From Gordonia sp. UBA7599 (GTDB lineage Bacteria > Actinomycetota > Actinomycetes > Mycobacteriales > Mycobacteriaceae): a stretch of DNA of 64,000 bases. The DNA is taken from positions 22,087 through 86,086 of the forward strand of contig DLKD01000062.1 of the NCBI GenBank assembly GCA_002477755.1, read 5' to 3'. The notes under the pieces are model-generated. The model ran no database searches. It was not told the DNA's origin and worked only from the letters and a program-made list of their open reading frames with translations. The translations under genes and the position numbers were made by a program. Positions 35,208 through 46,258 of this stretch are shown here, piece by piece. Numbering within the stretch: position 1 is the stretch's first letter; every line of letters starts with the position of its first letter.

Positions 35208-36654
35208 GCCGCAGCATCCGCCCGACGGTGGCCTGCCACATCGTCCCGTCGGGACCGATCGTGCCGGTGAGTTCCAGCGGCTCGTCGAGAGGCGCCTCGC
35301 CGACGGGGAGCGTGACGACGCGGCGCCCCGTCGCGAAGTCGGATCCGATCAAGTAGACCGGTCCGAGTTGCTGCGGTCCGGGTCGCAGCGGGCCATACCC
35401 GAGTGCGTAGACCACGCCGTCACCGCGGGCGAGGCGCGGCAGGGTGGCGATGCGGTCGCCGTTCTCCCACACGCGCCGACAGCCCGACGCCGAGACGTCG
35501 ACGCGCGTCGAACCGCCGACGAACGGCGCCGACGACGGCTTGGCCGTACCGCTCTCGGCCTGCGGTGGGTATTGGTAGCCGTAGGTGCTGGGGATGACCA
35601 GCGAGTCACCCCAGGCGAGGATCGAGTTCTCGGTGCCCTGCCCGCTGCGCCCGAACGCTCGCATCCGGCAGACCAGTCCGCCGTCGTCGCTGCGGTAGAC
35701 CAGCAGGTTCGGCGCCGCGTCGGCGTTGTCGACGATGGCGACCCAGCCGTTGCCCCCGGGCCCGAAGTAGGTGGGCGTGGTGCCCGACCCCCAGGTGAGC
35801 TGTCCTGGTTTGCGGGCCGACCCGCGGTCGTAGGCGCGGTGCCACACGGTGCGCGGCACACCGTCGGCGCCGGCACGCATCTCGTAGAGGGCGTGGGTCG
35901 TCAGCACCGACACGCCCTGGGGGCGGACCGACAGCCCGTTGCCCATCTGCTCGCCGCGCGGCAGGCGCGTCGAGGCGACGTGCGAGCGCTGGTTCGGCCG
36001 CGGCGTCACCGTCCCGACGACGCCATTGGTGGTGACGAACCAAACACGGCCGGAGTAGTCGGGGGCGAGTCCGGTGACCGCGTCCCCGCGCGGCAGGTGC
36101 CCGCCCAACGAGACGCGATCCTCGACGACGAGCCGAGGTGCGGTCAGTCCGCCGCGATGCGCGACACGCACGATGGCCCCCGAGCCGTCTGCGACGACGA
36201 CGCGGTCCTGCGCGTCGAGGTAGCCGTAAACGCCACCGAGCAGTCCGCCCTTGGTCAACGACAGCCGTGCCAGGACCGCTGCGCTACGCGGGTGGAAGAG
36301 CGTGACGGTCGGGACCGCGAATCCACCCGGACCGACGAACTGGGTGCACAGCGAGACCGGGATGCCGTCGCGCCCCATGAACGTCGCGGCGCACGCCCCG
36401 CCCGGGATCGACGAGGCGGCCAGCCGCGCACGCCGGCCGGGCCCGACGAAGGGCGTCGAATCCGTCGACGCCAAGTCGCCGTGCATGAGCGACGTTCCGG
36501 TCGGCCCGACGTCGACGTGTGGCGGCGGCGATCCCGGCGCGGGACCAGCGTGTGCCGCGGCGGATACGACGGCAACCGCGATCGACGTCGCGACGGCAAC
36601 AACCCGGGTGCGCAGGGGATCAGCCCTCTGAGCGCGGTGTCGCCACTGGCCCAT
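35194..36654 (-). CDS. Exported beta-propeller-like protein of unknown function
   Basis: About 486 residues. The N-terminus has basic residues and a hydrophobic run (VVAVATSIAVAVVSAAAHAG) ending in an Ala-x-Ala-type cleavage site. The mature part has repeated short strands with G-x-V-W/Y and D-x-x-G patterns (YGYLDAQDRVVVADGSGAI; SGRVWFVTTNGVVGTV; TYFGPGGNGWVAIVDNAD), like PQQ/NHL-type propeller repeats. Five cysteines in the mature part could form disulfides. The ATG at 36654 overlaps the end of the upstream TM gene by 35 bp. No catalytic site is recognised. Confidence 0.75.
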   Translation of the reverse strand: MGQWRHRAQRADPLRTRVVAVATSIAVAVVSAAAHAGPAPGSPPPHVDVGPTGTSLMHGDLASTDSTPFVGPGRRARLAASSIPGGACAATFMGRDGIPVSLCTQFVGPGGFAVPTVTLFHPRSAAVLARLSLTKGGLLGGVYGYLDAQDRVVVADGSGAIVRVAHRGGLTAPRLVVEDRVSLGGHLPRGDAVTGLAPDYSGRVWFVTTNGVVGTVTPRPNQRSHVASTRLPRGEQMGNGLSVRPQGVSVLTTHALYEMRAGADGVPRTVWHRAYDRGSARKPGQLTWGSGTTPTYFGPGGNGWVAIVDNADAAPNLLVYRSDDGGLVCRMRAFGRSGQGTENSILAWGDSLVIPSTYGYQYPPQAESGTAKPSSAPFVGGSTRVDVSASGCRRVWENGDRIATLPRLARGDGVVYALGYGPLRPGPQQLGPVYLIGSDFATGRRVVTLPVGEAPLDEPLELTGTIGPDGTMWQATVGRMLRLTRG

Positions 36655-37213
36655 TCCAGTACGGCGGCTGCCCAGGGCCCGGCGGCCGGTTGGCACGCCG
36701 CGAAGCCATGACCCACAGGACGATTCCGGCGATCAATGCCATGAGTCCGAGGATGACACCGAAGCTGGCGGCGAAGACGCCGAGCACCCCGCCCATGATC
36801 CCGGCGCCCGAGAGCGGCGGGGCGATGGTCACGCCCGCGGAATCACAGGCGACGCGGTAGGTCCCGGATTCGGCGATGACGTAGGAGGCGAACGAGATCC
36901 GCGACCGCTGGTTGACGGTGACCGAGCTGGTCACATTCTTGCCTGGCCGCACCGGCGCGGGTCCGGTCACCGCACAGTTCGGTATCGGGCCGACGTAGAC
37001 GCCGTTGGCGCCGTAGGTGTACAGCGCGATCTTCTGGCCTTTGCCGAAGTGATGGTCGACGACGTTGCCCTGCGGGCCGGATACCGCAATCGAGTCGCTG
37101 TCGAAGTTCGATACCTCCCGGACAACGCCGATGACGACGAGGACCGCGCCGACGATGGAGGCGACCAGCACCAGGGCGCCCCCGATGGTCAGCCATTTCC
37201 CGGCGCGCTTCAT
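36620..37213 (-). CDS. Membrane protein with extracytoplasmic domain
   Basis: A 197-residue protein with an N-terminal helix (about residues 9-32), an outside domain of about 95 residues with two cysteines (IPNCAVTG and YRVACDSAG, probably a disulfide), a second Gly-rich membrane helix pair (about 134-168) and a Pro-rich cytoplasmic tail (PPGPGQPPYWNG). Proteins of this design are common in Corynebacteriales; no function is known. It is 36 bp downstream of the LIP lipase start side and overlaps the following exported-protein gene. Confidence 0.75.
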   Translation of the reverse strand: MKRAGKWLTIGGALVLVASIVGAVLVVIGVVREVSNFDSDSIAVSGPQGNVVDHHFGKGQKIALYTYGANGVYVGPIPNCAVTGPAPVRPGKNVTSSVTVNQRSRISFASYVIAESGTYRVACDSAGVTIAPPLSGAGIMGGVLGVFAASFGVILGLMALIAGIVLWVMASRRANRPPGPGQPPYWNGPVATPRSEG

Positions 37214-37249
37214 GACTGGAATTCTCCCACAGGGCTTACAGATCTGACC

Positions 37250-38521
37250 TCAGTCCGCGAGCGCACCGATCAGGTAGCTGACCGCGGGCATCAGGTTGGT
37301 CATCATGCCCACGTTGTGCGTCCACCCGCCGGGCAGCGGCGGCGTGCCGTCGACCGTCATCGTCACGGGTACGCCCTTGCCCCGCCACTCGTCGTAGAGC
37401 TGGCGCACCTGCGCGTAGGGCACGTCGGTGTCAGCGGGCGCACTCTCCAGCAGCACGGGCACGGTGGGTTTGCCGCGGCCGATGCGCTGGTCGTCGACAG
37501 CCTTGAGCAGGTCGGGACTGCGGCGGATGAGCGCGCCGAAGGATTCACCGGTGTTGGTCCACTCGCTGGTGCGCCGGTTGCCGAAGGTCCGCCCGGTGTC
37601 GAAGACGCACTGCTGGGCCACCGTCGCGAGCATCGCCTTGCCCGCCGAGTTCAGCTCGCGGTCGAGGATCTCCTTCACCTTCGGGTAGCGCACGGCGAGA
37701 CCGTTGAAGAAGTAGCCGATGGACCCGGCATCGTGACCGTCGGCCTTGTCGATGACGCTGAGCACGTCGGCGACGGGTGCACCGGCATAGGCGGCGCGGA
37801 TGTCGAGCTCGCGGGCATAGTCCGGTGCGAGTTCGACGGCGGCGGCCGCCGCGGAACCGCCCTGCGAGTATCCGGAGAACGCGACGGGTGCGTTCCCCGG
37901 CGCGTCGGCCAACCTCAGCGCGGCCCGGGCAGCGTCGATCATCGCGTAGCCCTGCTCGGCGCGGTTGAGGTACGTGGCCACACCGGGCGTGCCCATGCCG
38001 ACGTAGTCGGGGATCGCGACGCGCACCCCGTTGTTGAGGAGCAGGTACAGCTCCGGGGCGGTGTAATTGAGCGCGACGCTGCCCTTGTCTTGGAAGGCGA
38101 CCGGGGTGTTCATCGTCTTCGACGTGGCGCACTGGTCGCCCTGCCCGACGGTGGCCGGGCCCATCACGACGGTCGGGCGCGGACCGCGTCCGCGCCACGC
38201 CGCGACGGGTTCGACGACGACGCCGGTCGCCGCCACCGGATCCTTGTCCTGGTAGCTGGTCATGTACATGATCCGCGTCGCCGTGCCCGGCCACGGACCG
38301 CTGAATCCGGGGACCTGCAGCACCAACGGGATCGGTTGCGAACGCAGGATCACGCCGGGCGCGGAGTTGCCCGGGCTCAGTTGCGCGGGCGGCGTATAGA
38401 AGTCCCCTGCAACGGCACTCGATGTCCCGACGACCAGCCCGGCTCCCGACACGGCAACGGTGACCGCAGCACTGCACCACCGACGGATTCGCCGTCGGCT
38501 GCCGATGGTTGCGAGCGCCAT
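37250..38521 (-). CDS. Secreted LIP-family lipase
   Basis: A 423-residue exported lipase. A twin-Arg-rich N-terminus (RRRIRRW) and hydrophobic core end near SSAVAGDFY, so the signal is Sec or possibly Tat. The mature domain has VMGPATVGQGDQCA, VAIPDYVGMGTPG and nucleophile motif AFSGYSQGGSAAA. The acid is likely in APADTDVPYAQVR and the His in GWTHNVGMM. Two cysteines (QCATSK and QQCVFD) fit the disulfide seen in this family. It is the third signal-peptide lipase in the window; the substrate is unproven. It is the first gene of the minus-strand run to 35194. Confidence 0.88.
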   Translation of the reverse strand: MALATIGSRRRIRRWCSAAVTVAVSGAGLVVGTSSAVAGDFYTPPAQLSPGNSAPGVILRSQPIPLVLQVPGFSGPWPGTATRIMYMTSYQDKDPVAATGVVVEPVAAWRGRGPRPTVVMGPATVGQGDQCATSKTMNTPVAFQDKGSVALNYTAPELYLLLNNGVRVAIPDYVGMGTPGVATYLNRAEQGYAMIDAARAALRLADAPGNAPVAFSGYSQGGSAAAAAVELAPDYARELDIRAAYAGAPVADVLSVIDKADGHDAGSIGYFFNGLAVRYPKVKEILDRELNSAGKAMLATVAQQCVFDTGRTFGNRRTSEWTNTGESFGALIRRSPDLLKAVDDQRIGRGKPTVPVLLESAPADTDVPYAQVRQLYDEWRGKGVPVTMTVDGTPPLPGGWTHNVGMMTNLMPAVSYLIGALAD

Positions 38522-38552
38522 GGTGCCGAAGCTACGCGCGCCCGATGCAAGC

Positions 38553-38576
38553 GCGGTAGGACCGTTTCCCTACCGC
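38553..38576 (-). terminator. Hairpin after the SPOR-like gene
   Basis: GCGGTAGG (38553-38560), loop of 8 nt, CCTACCGC (38569-38576): a perfect 8-bp stem about 46 bp after the small SPOR-like gene and before the LIP gene. No U-tract. Confidence 0.5.
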
Positions 38577-38622
38577 AACCCGCTGTTCTCAGATTGAGAC
38601 GCCGCGGGTGGTCGGGACGTGA

Positions 38623-38796
38623 TCAGTCCTCGTCGTCGGCGTCGGCGGCGTCGTTGCGCTCCTTGGCGATCTCCAGCGCGCGCTTGGCCGTGGCCTCGTC
38701 CGGGTAGGGACCCATCCGGTCGAGCACGCTGCCGTGCTTGCCCTGGGTGACCTTGCCGGTCGAGATCTCGTAGTACCACTGATCGTCGTCGCTCAT
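38623..38796 (-). CDS. Small SPOR-like protein
   Basis: Translation from the ATG at 38796 gives 57 residues ending in TGA at 38623-38625. WYYEISTGKVTQGKHGSVLD, with R-M-G-P-Y-P-D-E-A-T-A next, then RALEIAKERN and an acidic tail, matches the short actinobacterial proteins annotated as SPOR-domain proteins (sometimes wrongly as methionine aminopeptidase). The conserved GPY(P/D)xxAxA part is the SPOR-type helix. It is cytosolic by sequence. The function is unknown. It is divergent from the SRPBCC gene (73 bp). Confidence 0.8.
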   Translation of the reverse strand: MSDDDQWYYEISTGKVTQGKHGSVLDRMGPYPDEATAKRALEIAKERNDAADADDED

Positions 38797-38869
38797 GCTC
38801 TCAGCCTATCGGTCCGCCACGCGCACCGGACCGCTAAGCTCGCCTCCGATAATTACGTGAGGAGGGGCC

Positions 38870-39307
38870 GTGGGGCGCATCAAACATGAGAACACGATCG
38901 AGGTGCCGATCGACACGGTGTGGGACTACATGTCGGAGGTGTCGAACCTACCGGACTGGATGTTCGGCCTGTCGGAGATGACGCCGCTGACCGACCAGAC
39001 CCGCGGCGAGGGCGCGCGCTTCCAGCTGCGGATGAAGGTCGGGGCACGTATCGACTCGGTCCTCACGGTCACCCGCTGGGTCGACGGTCGCGAGATTGAC
39101 ACGGCGTCGCTCTCCGGCTTCGAGAACAAGACCCGTTGGAAGCTCACCGAGATCGACCCGCAGACGACGAAGATCTCCGTCCAGATCGACTACAACTTCC
39201 CCGGCGGCTTCGCCGGCAAGGCGCTGTCCAAGCTGTTCGAGCCGGGCGTCCACGCCGCAGTCTCGGCGTCGGACCACAAGCTGAACTCGATTCTCAAGGC
39301 GCTGTAG
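38870..39307 (+). CDS. SRPBCC/polyketide-cyclase-like protein
   Basis: A 145-residue START/Bet v1-fold protein. The N-terminal strand NTIEVPIDTVWDYMSEVSNLP(D)WM, the central curved sheet and the C-terminal long helix (SASDHKLNSILKAL) are typical. These proteins bind hydrophobic ligands or help their cyclisation; the ligand is unknown. The GTG at 38870 has GAGGAGG 6 nt upstream, a strong ribosome-binding site. It is followed by a terminator hairpin before convergent asd. Confidence 0.85.
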   Translation: MGRIKHENTIEVPIDTVWDYMSEVSNLPDWMFGLSEMTPLTDQTRGEGARFQLRMKVGARIDSVLTVTRWVDGREIDTASLSGFENKTRWKLTEIDPQTTKISVQIDYNFPGGFAGKALSKLFEPGVHAAVSASDHKLNSILKAL

Positions 39308-39324
39308 CCCTCGACCCTTCGCAG

Positions 39325-39364
39325 TTTCGTCAACTCAGCGTCGATCGATGCTGGGTTGCCGAAA
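39325..39364. terminator. Hairpin between convergent SRPBCC and asd genes
   Basis: TTTCG (39325-39329) pairs with CGAAA (39360-39364) and CAACTCAGC (39331-39339) with GCTGGGTTG (39350-39358, one G/U), with a 10-nt loop. It sits between two converging stop codons. Confidence 0.6.
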
Positions 39365-39394
39365 CGGCGCGGACTCTGCGCGCGGGCCCGCCAG

Positions 39395-41688
<2,294 letters not shown>

Positions 41689-41775
41689 CGGATTGCGCCT
41701 CTCTTCACCAGGGGATTGTCGAGCGCTCAGTCTACCGGGGCCGTGGTTGTCCGTCCGAACGCATATCGCCGCCAC

Positions 41776-41781
41776 TACCAT
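41776..41781 (+). promoter_or_regulatory. -10 element TACCAT of the PIG-V-like gene
   Basis: TACCAT ends 7 nt before the GTG at 41789, with no Shine-Dalgarno sequence: probable leaderless mRNA, divergent from ask. Confidence 0.5.
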
Positions 41782-41788
41782 CGCCGTC

Positions 41789-42997
41789 GTGGCCAACTCC
41801 CGACCCACACCGCGCGACGCCGCCGACGACTGGGCGATCCCGGTCATCGTGTTCTTCGCGATCCGCCTCATCGGCGTCGGCGTCCTGGCCCGATTCGCCG
41901 ATCTGCGCGGCACCAACCTGCCCACCACGCTGCAACTGTGGGACGGCAAGTGGATGCTGGCCATCGCCCGGTACGGCTATGCGGCTGTTCCGGCCTCCAA
42001 CACCGACGCCAACGGCATCCACACCGCCGATACCGCGTACGCGTTCTTCCCCGGATACCCGTACACGGTGGGCGCACTCGCGAAGCTGCCGGGCTTCAGC
42101 GTGTACGGCGCCGCGATCGTCGTGACCATCATCGCGGGCGCGTTCGCCGCCGTCGCGGTCGCCCGTCTCGGCCGCTGGTGTGCCAGCACGATGGACCCCG
42201 ACGCCGATGAGGCGCGCGTGCGGACCGCGGGGCTCGTGCTGCTGGTGCTGTTTGCCGCGGCACCCATGGGCGTCGTGCTGTCGATGGCCTACACCGAGGC
42301 ACTGTTCTGCGCGGTCGTGGCATGGTCGCTCGTCGGCGTGCTCGAGAAGCGCTGGCTGCTTGCCGGCTTCACGGCACTGGCTGCCGGGTTGATCCGACCG
42401 ACCGGGGTCGTTCTCATCGCCGTCGTCATGCTGACCGCGTTTCTCTGCGCGACGGGGATTCCGCGTGGCAAGACCGGCGCCGCCGGAGTGGCGCGCGGCG
42501 GGTGGCGGGCCTGGGTTGCGATCCTCGTCGCACCGCTGGGCTATCTGGGTTATCTGGGCGTGGTGTGGCGCCACACCGGGTCGCCGACGGGCTGGTTCGA
42601 GATCCAAACCGCCGGGTGGGGCACCGAATTCGATTGGGGCCGGGCCACTTTCCGATTCGTGAACCACTCACTGGTGCACTCCGGCGAGATCGCCCCGGTG
42701 GCGACCGCGCTGGTGATCGTCGCGACCATCGTCCTGATCGCCATCAACGTCGCCGCACGCACGCCGTGGCCGCTAGTGCTGTACGGAATCCTCGTCACCG
42801 CGACGATCGTGCTGTCGAGCGGGCTGATGATGAGCCGCGCCCGCCTGCTCCTGCCGGCCTTCGTCCTGCTCATCCCCATCGCCAATGTGCTCGCGCGCCA
42901 AACGCCCCCGGTCCGCAACACGGTGTTGGCCTGCGTGATCGCCCTGAGCTCCTGGTTCGGCGCCCACATGCTGACGGTCTATCCCCACGCCATGTAA
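41789..42997 (+). CDS. PIG-V-like membrane mannosyltransferase
   Basis: A 402-residue polytopic membrane protein with about 9-10 helices. The first extracytoplasmic loop has [17 protein letters not shown], the (W/L)D-x-x-(W/H)Y-type pattern of PIG-V/GT-C glycosyltransferases, where an Asp next to the membrane is catalytic. YAFFPGYP is the family follow-up motif. Such enzymes use polyprenyl-phosphate mannose to modify lipoglycans or glycoproteins on the outer face. The GTG start is supported by a -10 element 7 nt upstream. It is 100 bp from divergent ask, and the MFS gene follows after 30 bp. Confidence 0.8.
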   Translation: MANSRPTPRDAADDWAIPVIVFFAIRLIGVGVLARFADLRGTNLPTTLQLWDGKWMLAIARYGYAAVPASNTDANGIHTADTAYAFFPGYPYTVGALAKLPGFSVYGAAIVVTIIAGAFAAVAVARLGRWCASTMDPDADEARVRTAGLVLLVLFAAAPMGVVLSMAYTEALFCAVVAWSLVGVLEKRWLLAGFTALAAGLIRPTGVVLIAVVMLTAFLCATGIPRGKTGAAGVARGGWRAWVAILVAPLGYLGYLGVVWRHTGSPTGWFEIQTAGWGTEFDWGRATFRFVNHSLVHSGEIAPVATALVIVATIVLIAINVAARTPWPLVLYGILVTATIVLSSGLMMSRARLLLPAFVLLIPIANVLARQTPPVRNTVLACVIALSSWFGAHMLTVYPHAM

Positions 42998-43013
42998 GGA
43001 CGGGCGAATCCTC

Positions 43014-43019
43014 TACTCT
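43014..43019 (+). promoter_or_regulatory. -10 element TACTCT of the MFS gene
   Basis: TACTCT ends 8 nt before the GTG at 43028. It may give a separate leaderless transcript from within the 30-bp gap. Confidence 0.45.
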
Positions 43020-43027
43020 CACGCCTT

Positions 43028-44494
43028 GTGAGCGACAATCGGCGGTGGTGGGGCCTGGGCGTCCTGCTGCTTCCCGTGCTCCTGGTTTCGATGGACTCGT
43101 CGGTGCTGTTCCTGGCCATGCCGATGGTGACCGACGGACTGGATCCGTCCCCGACACAAACCCTGTGGATCCTGGACTCCTACAGCTTCGTCATCGCGGG
43201 CCTGCTGATCACGATGGGCAGCCTGGGTGACCGGGTCGGCCGACGACGACTCCTTCTGATGGGCGCGACGGTATTCGGCATCGGCTCGGTGGTCGCCGCA
43301 TTCTCCGTCTCTCCGACGGTGCTGATCGTCGCGCGAGCGCTGATGGGCCTCGGCGGCGCAACACTGCTCCCGTCGAGTCTGTCGCTGATCACGACGATGT
43401 TCCCCGACCTGCGGGAGCGCTCACGCGCGATCGGCGTGTGGACCGCGGCATTCTCCGGCGGCACCGCGATCGGTCCGTTGGTGGGCGGTGTGCTGCTGCA
43501 CCAGTACTGGTGGGGCTCGGTGTTCCTGATCAACGTTCCGGTGCTTGCCGCGCTGCTGCTGGCTGGGCCGTTGGTGCTGCCCGAGTTCGCGAACCCCTCC
43601 GACGCGGCGTTCGACCTGCGCGGCGTCGCCCTGTCCATCAGCGGGATCCTCGCCTCGGTGTATGCGATCAAGCATCTCGCCCTGAACGGTGTCGACGCCC
43701 CGAGCATCGTGATCGGCGTCGTCGGTCTCGCGATCATCGCGCTGTTCGCCCGCCACTGCACCCGTGCGCCCAACCCACTCGTCGACCCAAGCCTGATGCG
43801 CAACCGGCAGTTCACCGTCGCCATCGCGACGTCGCTGACATCGATGATGGCGCTGTCTGCGACCGCCTATCTCGGCAACACGTACCTGCAATCGGTGACC
43901 GGACGCGAGCCGCTCAGCGCTGCCCTGATGGGCATCCCGATGGCCATCACCGTCTGCGCGTTCTCCCTGGGCTCGGCACGGATCGTGCGACTCATCGGCG
44001 CCCGCCGCGCCTTCATCGGGTCCCTGCTGACCTGTGTGGTCGGGCTGGTCGTGATGCTGCGCATCGGCGTCGACGGTGGGCCATGGGCCTATCTCATCGG
44101 GTCGGCGATCGCCGGCATCGGCTACGGGCTGTCCTTCTCGCTCGTGTCCGACGTGGCCGTCGGGTCCGTGCCGACCGAGCGCGCCGGCGCCGCTACCGGC
44201 GTCTCGGAGACCAGCTTCGAGTTGGGCCAGGCCCTGGGTCTAGCTCTCCTCGGTTCGCTGGCGGCCGTCGTGTTCTCCCGCGTCATGACCACCGACGGCG
44301 CCGCGTTCCGCGGAACGCTCGGCGACGCGGTGACCGCAGCCGGAGGCGACGCAGCACTCATCGAGACCGCGAAGTCGGCCTACGTGACCGGCGTGCATGC
44401 CGCGCTGGGAACCGCGGCCGTGATTCTGGCGGTCATGGCCGTCGTCGCGACGGTGGTGCTGCCTCAGAAATCCAATGCGGCTTCTGCGGAATAG
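43028..44494 (+). CDS. MFS drug transporter, DHA2 (14-helix) family
   Basis: A 488-residue transporter with 14 predicted helices. DSSVLFLAMPMVTDGLDPSP is the DHA2-type helix 1 (D at the membrane entry), GDRVGRRRLLLMGA is MFS motif A, and VARALMGLGGATLLPSSLSLI motif B/C-like. This matches EmrB/QacA-type proton-driven multidrug efflux pumps, such as SmvA-like proteins. The GTG start is at 43028. No local regulator is adjacent. The substrate cannot be told from sequence. Confidence 0.88.
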   Translation: MSDNRRWWGLGVLLLPVLLVSMDSSVLFLAMPMVTDGLDPSPTQTLWILDSYSFVIAGLLITMGSLGDRVGRRRLLLMGATVFGIGSVVAAFSVSPTVLIVARALMGLGGATLLPSSLSLITTMFPDLRERSRAIGVWTAAFSGGTAIGPLVGGVLLHQYWWGSVFLINVPVLAALLLAGPLVLPEFANPSDAAFDLRGVALSISGILASVYAIKHLALNGVDAPSIVIGVVGLAIIALFARHCTRAPNPLVDPSLMRNRQFTVAIATSLTSMMALSATAYLGNTYLQSVTGREPLSAALMGIPMAITVCAFSLGSARIVRLIGARRAFIGSLLTCVVGLVVMLRIGVDGGPWAYLIGSAIAGIGYGLSFSLVSDVAVGSVPTERAGAATGVSETSFELGQALGLALLGSLAAVVFSRVMTTDGAAFRGTLGDAVTAAGGDAALIETAKSAYVTGVHAALGTAAVILAVMAVVATVVLPQKSNAASAE

Positions 44495-44540
44495 CCTGGC
44501 ATCACCCAACGACCTCGATCCGACACCGCGGGCCTGATCC

Positions 44541-44978
44541 TCAGTACTTCGCGCAGGTGGCCTTGACCCGCTGCCAGGTGGCCTTGCGCTCAACCTTCTC
44601 CTGCGGGGCGTCGAACATGTTGTTGTCGCGCAGGAACTGGACCACCGCGGCCTCGGTCGGGTGCTCCTTCTGCCACTGCGCCTTCTTGGCCGCCCGCTGC
44701 TCGGGGGTCAGCACGATGATGCGCTCGAAGTTCGCCTTCAACGGCGGCGCCTCGTTGATCTCTTCCCATCCCGACGGGTCTTCCTTGGCCAGCGCCTTCT
44801 CGACCTGGCCGAGCGTGCACCCGGTTCCCGGGACCATCGTCGACTGCGGGACGGGCTTGGGCTGCGGGCCGTGCGTCGGCGTGAGGCCGGGCACGGCACC
44901 GGCCGCACCGGCGGTCAGGAGCGAGACGGCGCCCGCTCCGGCGAGGACGACAGCAGCTTTGCGACGCAGAGCACCCAT
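44541..44978 (-). CDS. Exported small two-cysteine protein, hemophore-related type (copy 1)
   Basis: A 145-residue exported protein. Signal peptide at about 1-29 (cleavage after AGAVP region), then a Pro-rich spacer (PKPVPQSTMVPG) and an all-helical charged domain bounded by two cysteines, C54 (GCTLGQVEKALAKEDP) and C142 (KATCAKY), likely a disulfide. The pattern resembles proteins annotated as hemophore-related in Gordonia and mycobacteria, but haem binding is not shown by the sequence. It is a clear paralogue of the protein at 45646-46083 and follows the SRPBCC gene by 38 bp on one strand. Confidence 0.7.
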   Translation of the reverse strand: MGALRRKAAVVLAGAGAVSLLTAGAAGAVPGLTPTHGPQPKPVPQSTMVPGTGCTLGQVEKALAKEDPSGWEEINEAPPLKANFERIIVLTPEQRAAKKAQWQKEHPTEAAVVQFLRDNNMFDAPQEKVERKATWQRVKATCAKY

Positions 44979-45016
44979 GTTTTGGTTCCTTCCGGTTTGC
45001 CCGATGCCACCCGACC

Positions 45017-45508
45017 CTACTCGGCCGCGGCAGCCCCTTCGGCAGCTTCACGCTCGACGATCTCACGGATCGTCGCAACGCATCGGTCGATGTTGTCCTG
45101 CAGGTCGGCGCGGCGATCGGGTACCTGCATCGTCGTCCGCTCGAAGGCTTGGACAACGACCGGCAAATCCATGCACATCGTGAACTCTTCGGTGAGCATG
45201 GCGCCGTCGGCGTGGGGTTCGACGAGATAGGCCCAGTTGGTGAAGTCCTTGCCCAGCAGGTCGATGGTGAATCGGAACTCGGCGTCGGGTTCGTTCACAT
45301 CCACTCGCGCCTTCGTCTTCCACCTGGCCAGGCGACGCTTGTTGTGGCCAGCGAAATGGGTGTCGTCGAGCCATTTCACCCGTCGGCATTCCGGGCTCCA
45401 CTCGGGAAAGCGCGTGGGGTCGGACACCACCGCGAACACTTGCGCCGGAGTGGCGCGGATGACTGAGAACGCGCGGAGGGTGTCGCCTCGCCGGAGCCTG
45501 CGTGCCAT
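45017..45508 (-). CDS. SRPBCC-family protein between the hemophore-like pair
   Basis: A 163-residue START/Bet v1-like protein: FSVIRATPAQVFAVVSDPTRFPEWSPEC is the family N-terminal motif (key residues P, VF, D, PEW), followed by a curved sheet and the C-terminal helix ending in an Ala/Glu-rich tail. It probably binds a small hydrophobic ligand. The arrangement hemophore-like, SRPBCC, hemophore-like suggests a common task. The start is the ATG at 45508. Confidence 0.82.
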   Translation of the reverse strand: MARRLRRGDTLRAFSVIRATPAQVFAVVSDPTRFPEWSPECRRVKWLDDTHFAGHNKRRLARWKTKARVDVNEPDAEFRFTIDLLGKDFTNWAYLVEPHADGAMLTEEFTMCMDLPVVVQAFERTTMQVPDRRADLQDNIDRCVATIREIVEREAAEGAAAAE

Positions 45509-45645
45509 GGGTCGATCCTACGACTCAACAGCCGCGGCCGACCCCGAGTCGGGCGCCATCGTGACCTACGAGATGTTCGCAGCGCATACGCGAAGTGCCG
45601 CCCCGCGGACGGGACGGCACCATGCGTGATTGACGAGCGAGGCGC

Positions 45646-46083
45646 TCAGTACTGCGAGCAGGTGGCCTGCACCTTCTCCATCGTCGCCTTGCGCTCCTGC
45701 TTCATCTTCGCGCGCTCCTGCGGCGAGTGGAAAGACAGGTTGTTGTCCTTCATGAACTGATGCACGCCGGCCTGCAGCGGGTGGTTGCGCTTCCACTCTT
45801 CCTTCTTGGCCTGACGCTGCTCCTTGGTGAGCACGACCATGTTCTCGAAACGCGCCCGCTTCTCCGGCGAGGAGTTGATCTTCTTCCATGCAGCCGGGTC
45901 TTCCTTGGCCAACGCCTTCTCGACCTGGCCGAGGGTGCAGTTGGTCTCGGGGACCTTCGTCGACTGCGGAACCGGCTTGGGGGCCGGACCACCGGGATGG
46001 GCGTTGGCCGCGCCGGTGGCGAGCACCGAAACAGCACCGACGCCGACGATGGCGGCGGCCACCTTCTGAGACAGAGCACTCAT
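45646..46083 (-). CDS. Exported small two-cysteine protein, hemophore-related type (copy 2)
   Basis: A 145-residue exported protein with signal peptide (about 1-29, GAANAHPGG cleavage region). The helical domain lies between C49 (NCTLGQVEKALAKEDPAAW) and C142 (QATCSQY). About half its residues match copy 1, including the VPQST spacer and CTLGQVEKALAKEDP. The C-terminal half is rich in Lys, Met and Gln (KDNNLSFHSPQERAKMKQE), with His residues at about H102, H108 and H119 that could bind haem or metal. The function is inferred only. It heads the three-gene cluster and is divergent from leuA. Confidence 0.7.
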   Translation of the reverse strand: MSALSQKVAAAIVGVGAVSVLATGAANAHPGGPAPKPVPQSTKVPETNCTLGQVEKALAKEDPAAWKKINSSPEKRARFENMVVLTKEQRQAKKEEWKRNHPLQAGVHQFMKDNNLSFHSPQERAKMKQERKATMEKVQATCSQY

Positions 46084-46169
46084 TGGCTGTCTTTCCTTTC
46101 ACAAGCACGTCGCACGGGATGCGCGGACGTTGCGGGCTGACCCCGACAACTCTCCTCAGCGAACCTGAA

Positions 46170-46182
46170 GTTTCACTGAAAC
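46170..46182. promoter_or_regulatory. Palindrome GTTTCACTGAAAC upstream of leuA and the hemophore-like gene
   Basis: GTTTCA-C-TGAAAC is a perfect 6+1+6 palindrome in the divergent region, about 40 bp upstream of the leuA leader promoter and 87 bp from the hemophore-like start. It could be an operator for either gene. Seen directly; the role is inferred. Confidence 0.35.
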
Positions 46183-46221
46183 CCCTGGCAGAGCAGTCGA
46201 AGAACTCTGCACTCTTCCCCT

Positions 46222-46251
46222 TTGTGTCAGAGCGGTCACAGCAGGTACTCT
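46222..46251 (+). promoter_or_regulatory. Promoter of the leuA leader
   Basis: -35 TTGTGT (46222-46227) and -10 TACTCT (46246-46251), 18-nt spacer. The -10 ends 7 nt before the leader-peptide ATG (46259), so the leader is translated from the first base. Confidence 0.6.
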
Positions 46252-46258
46252 CGTATCC

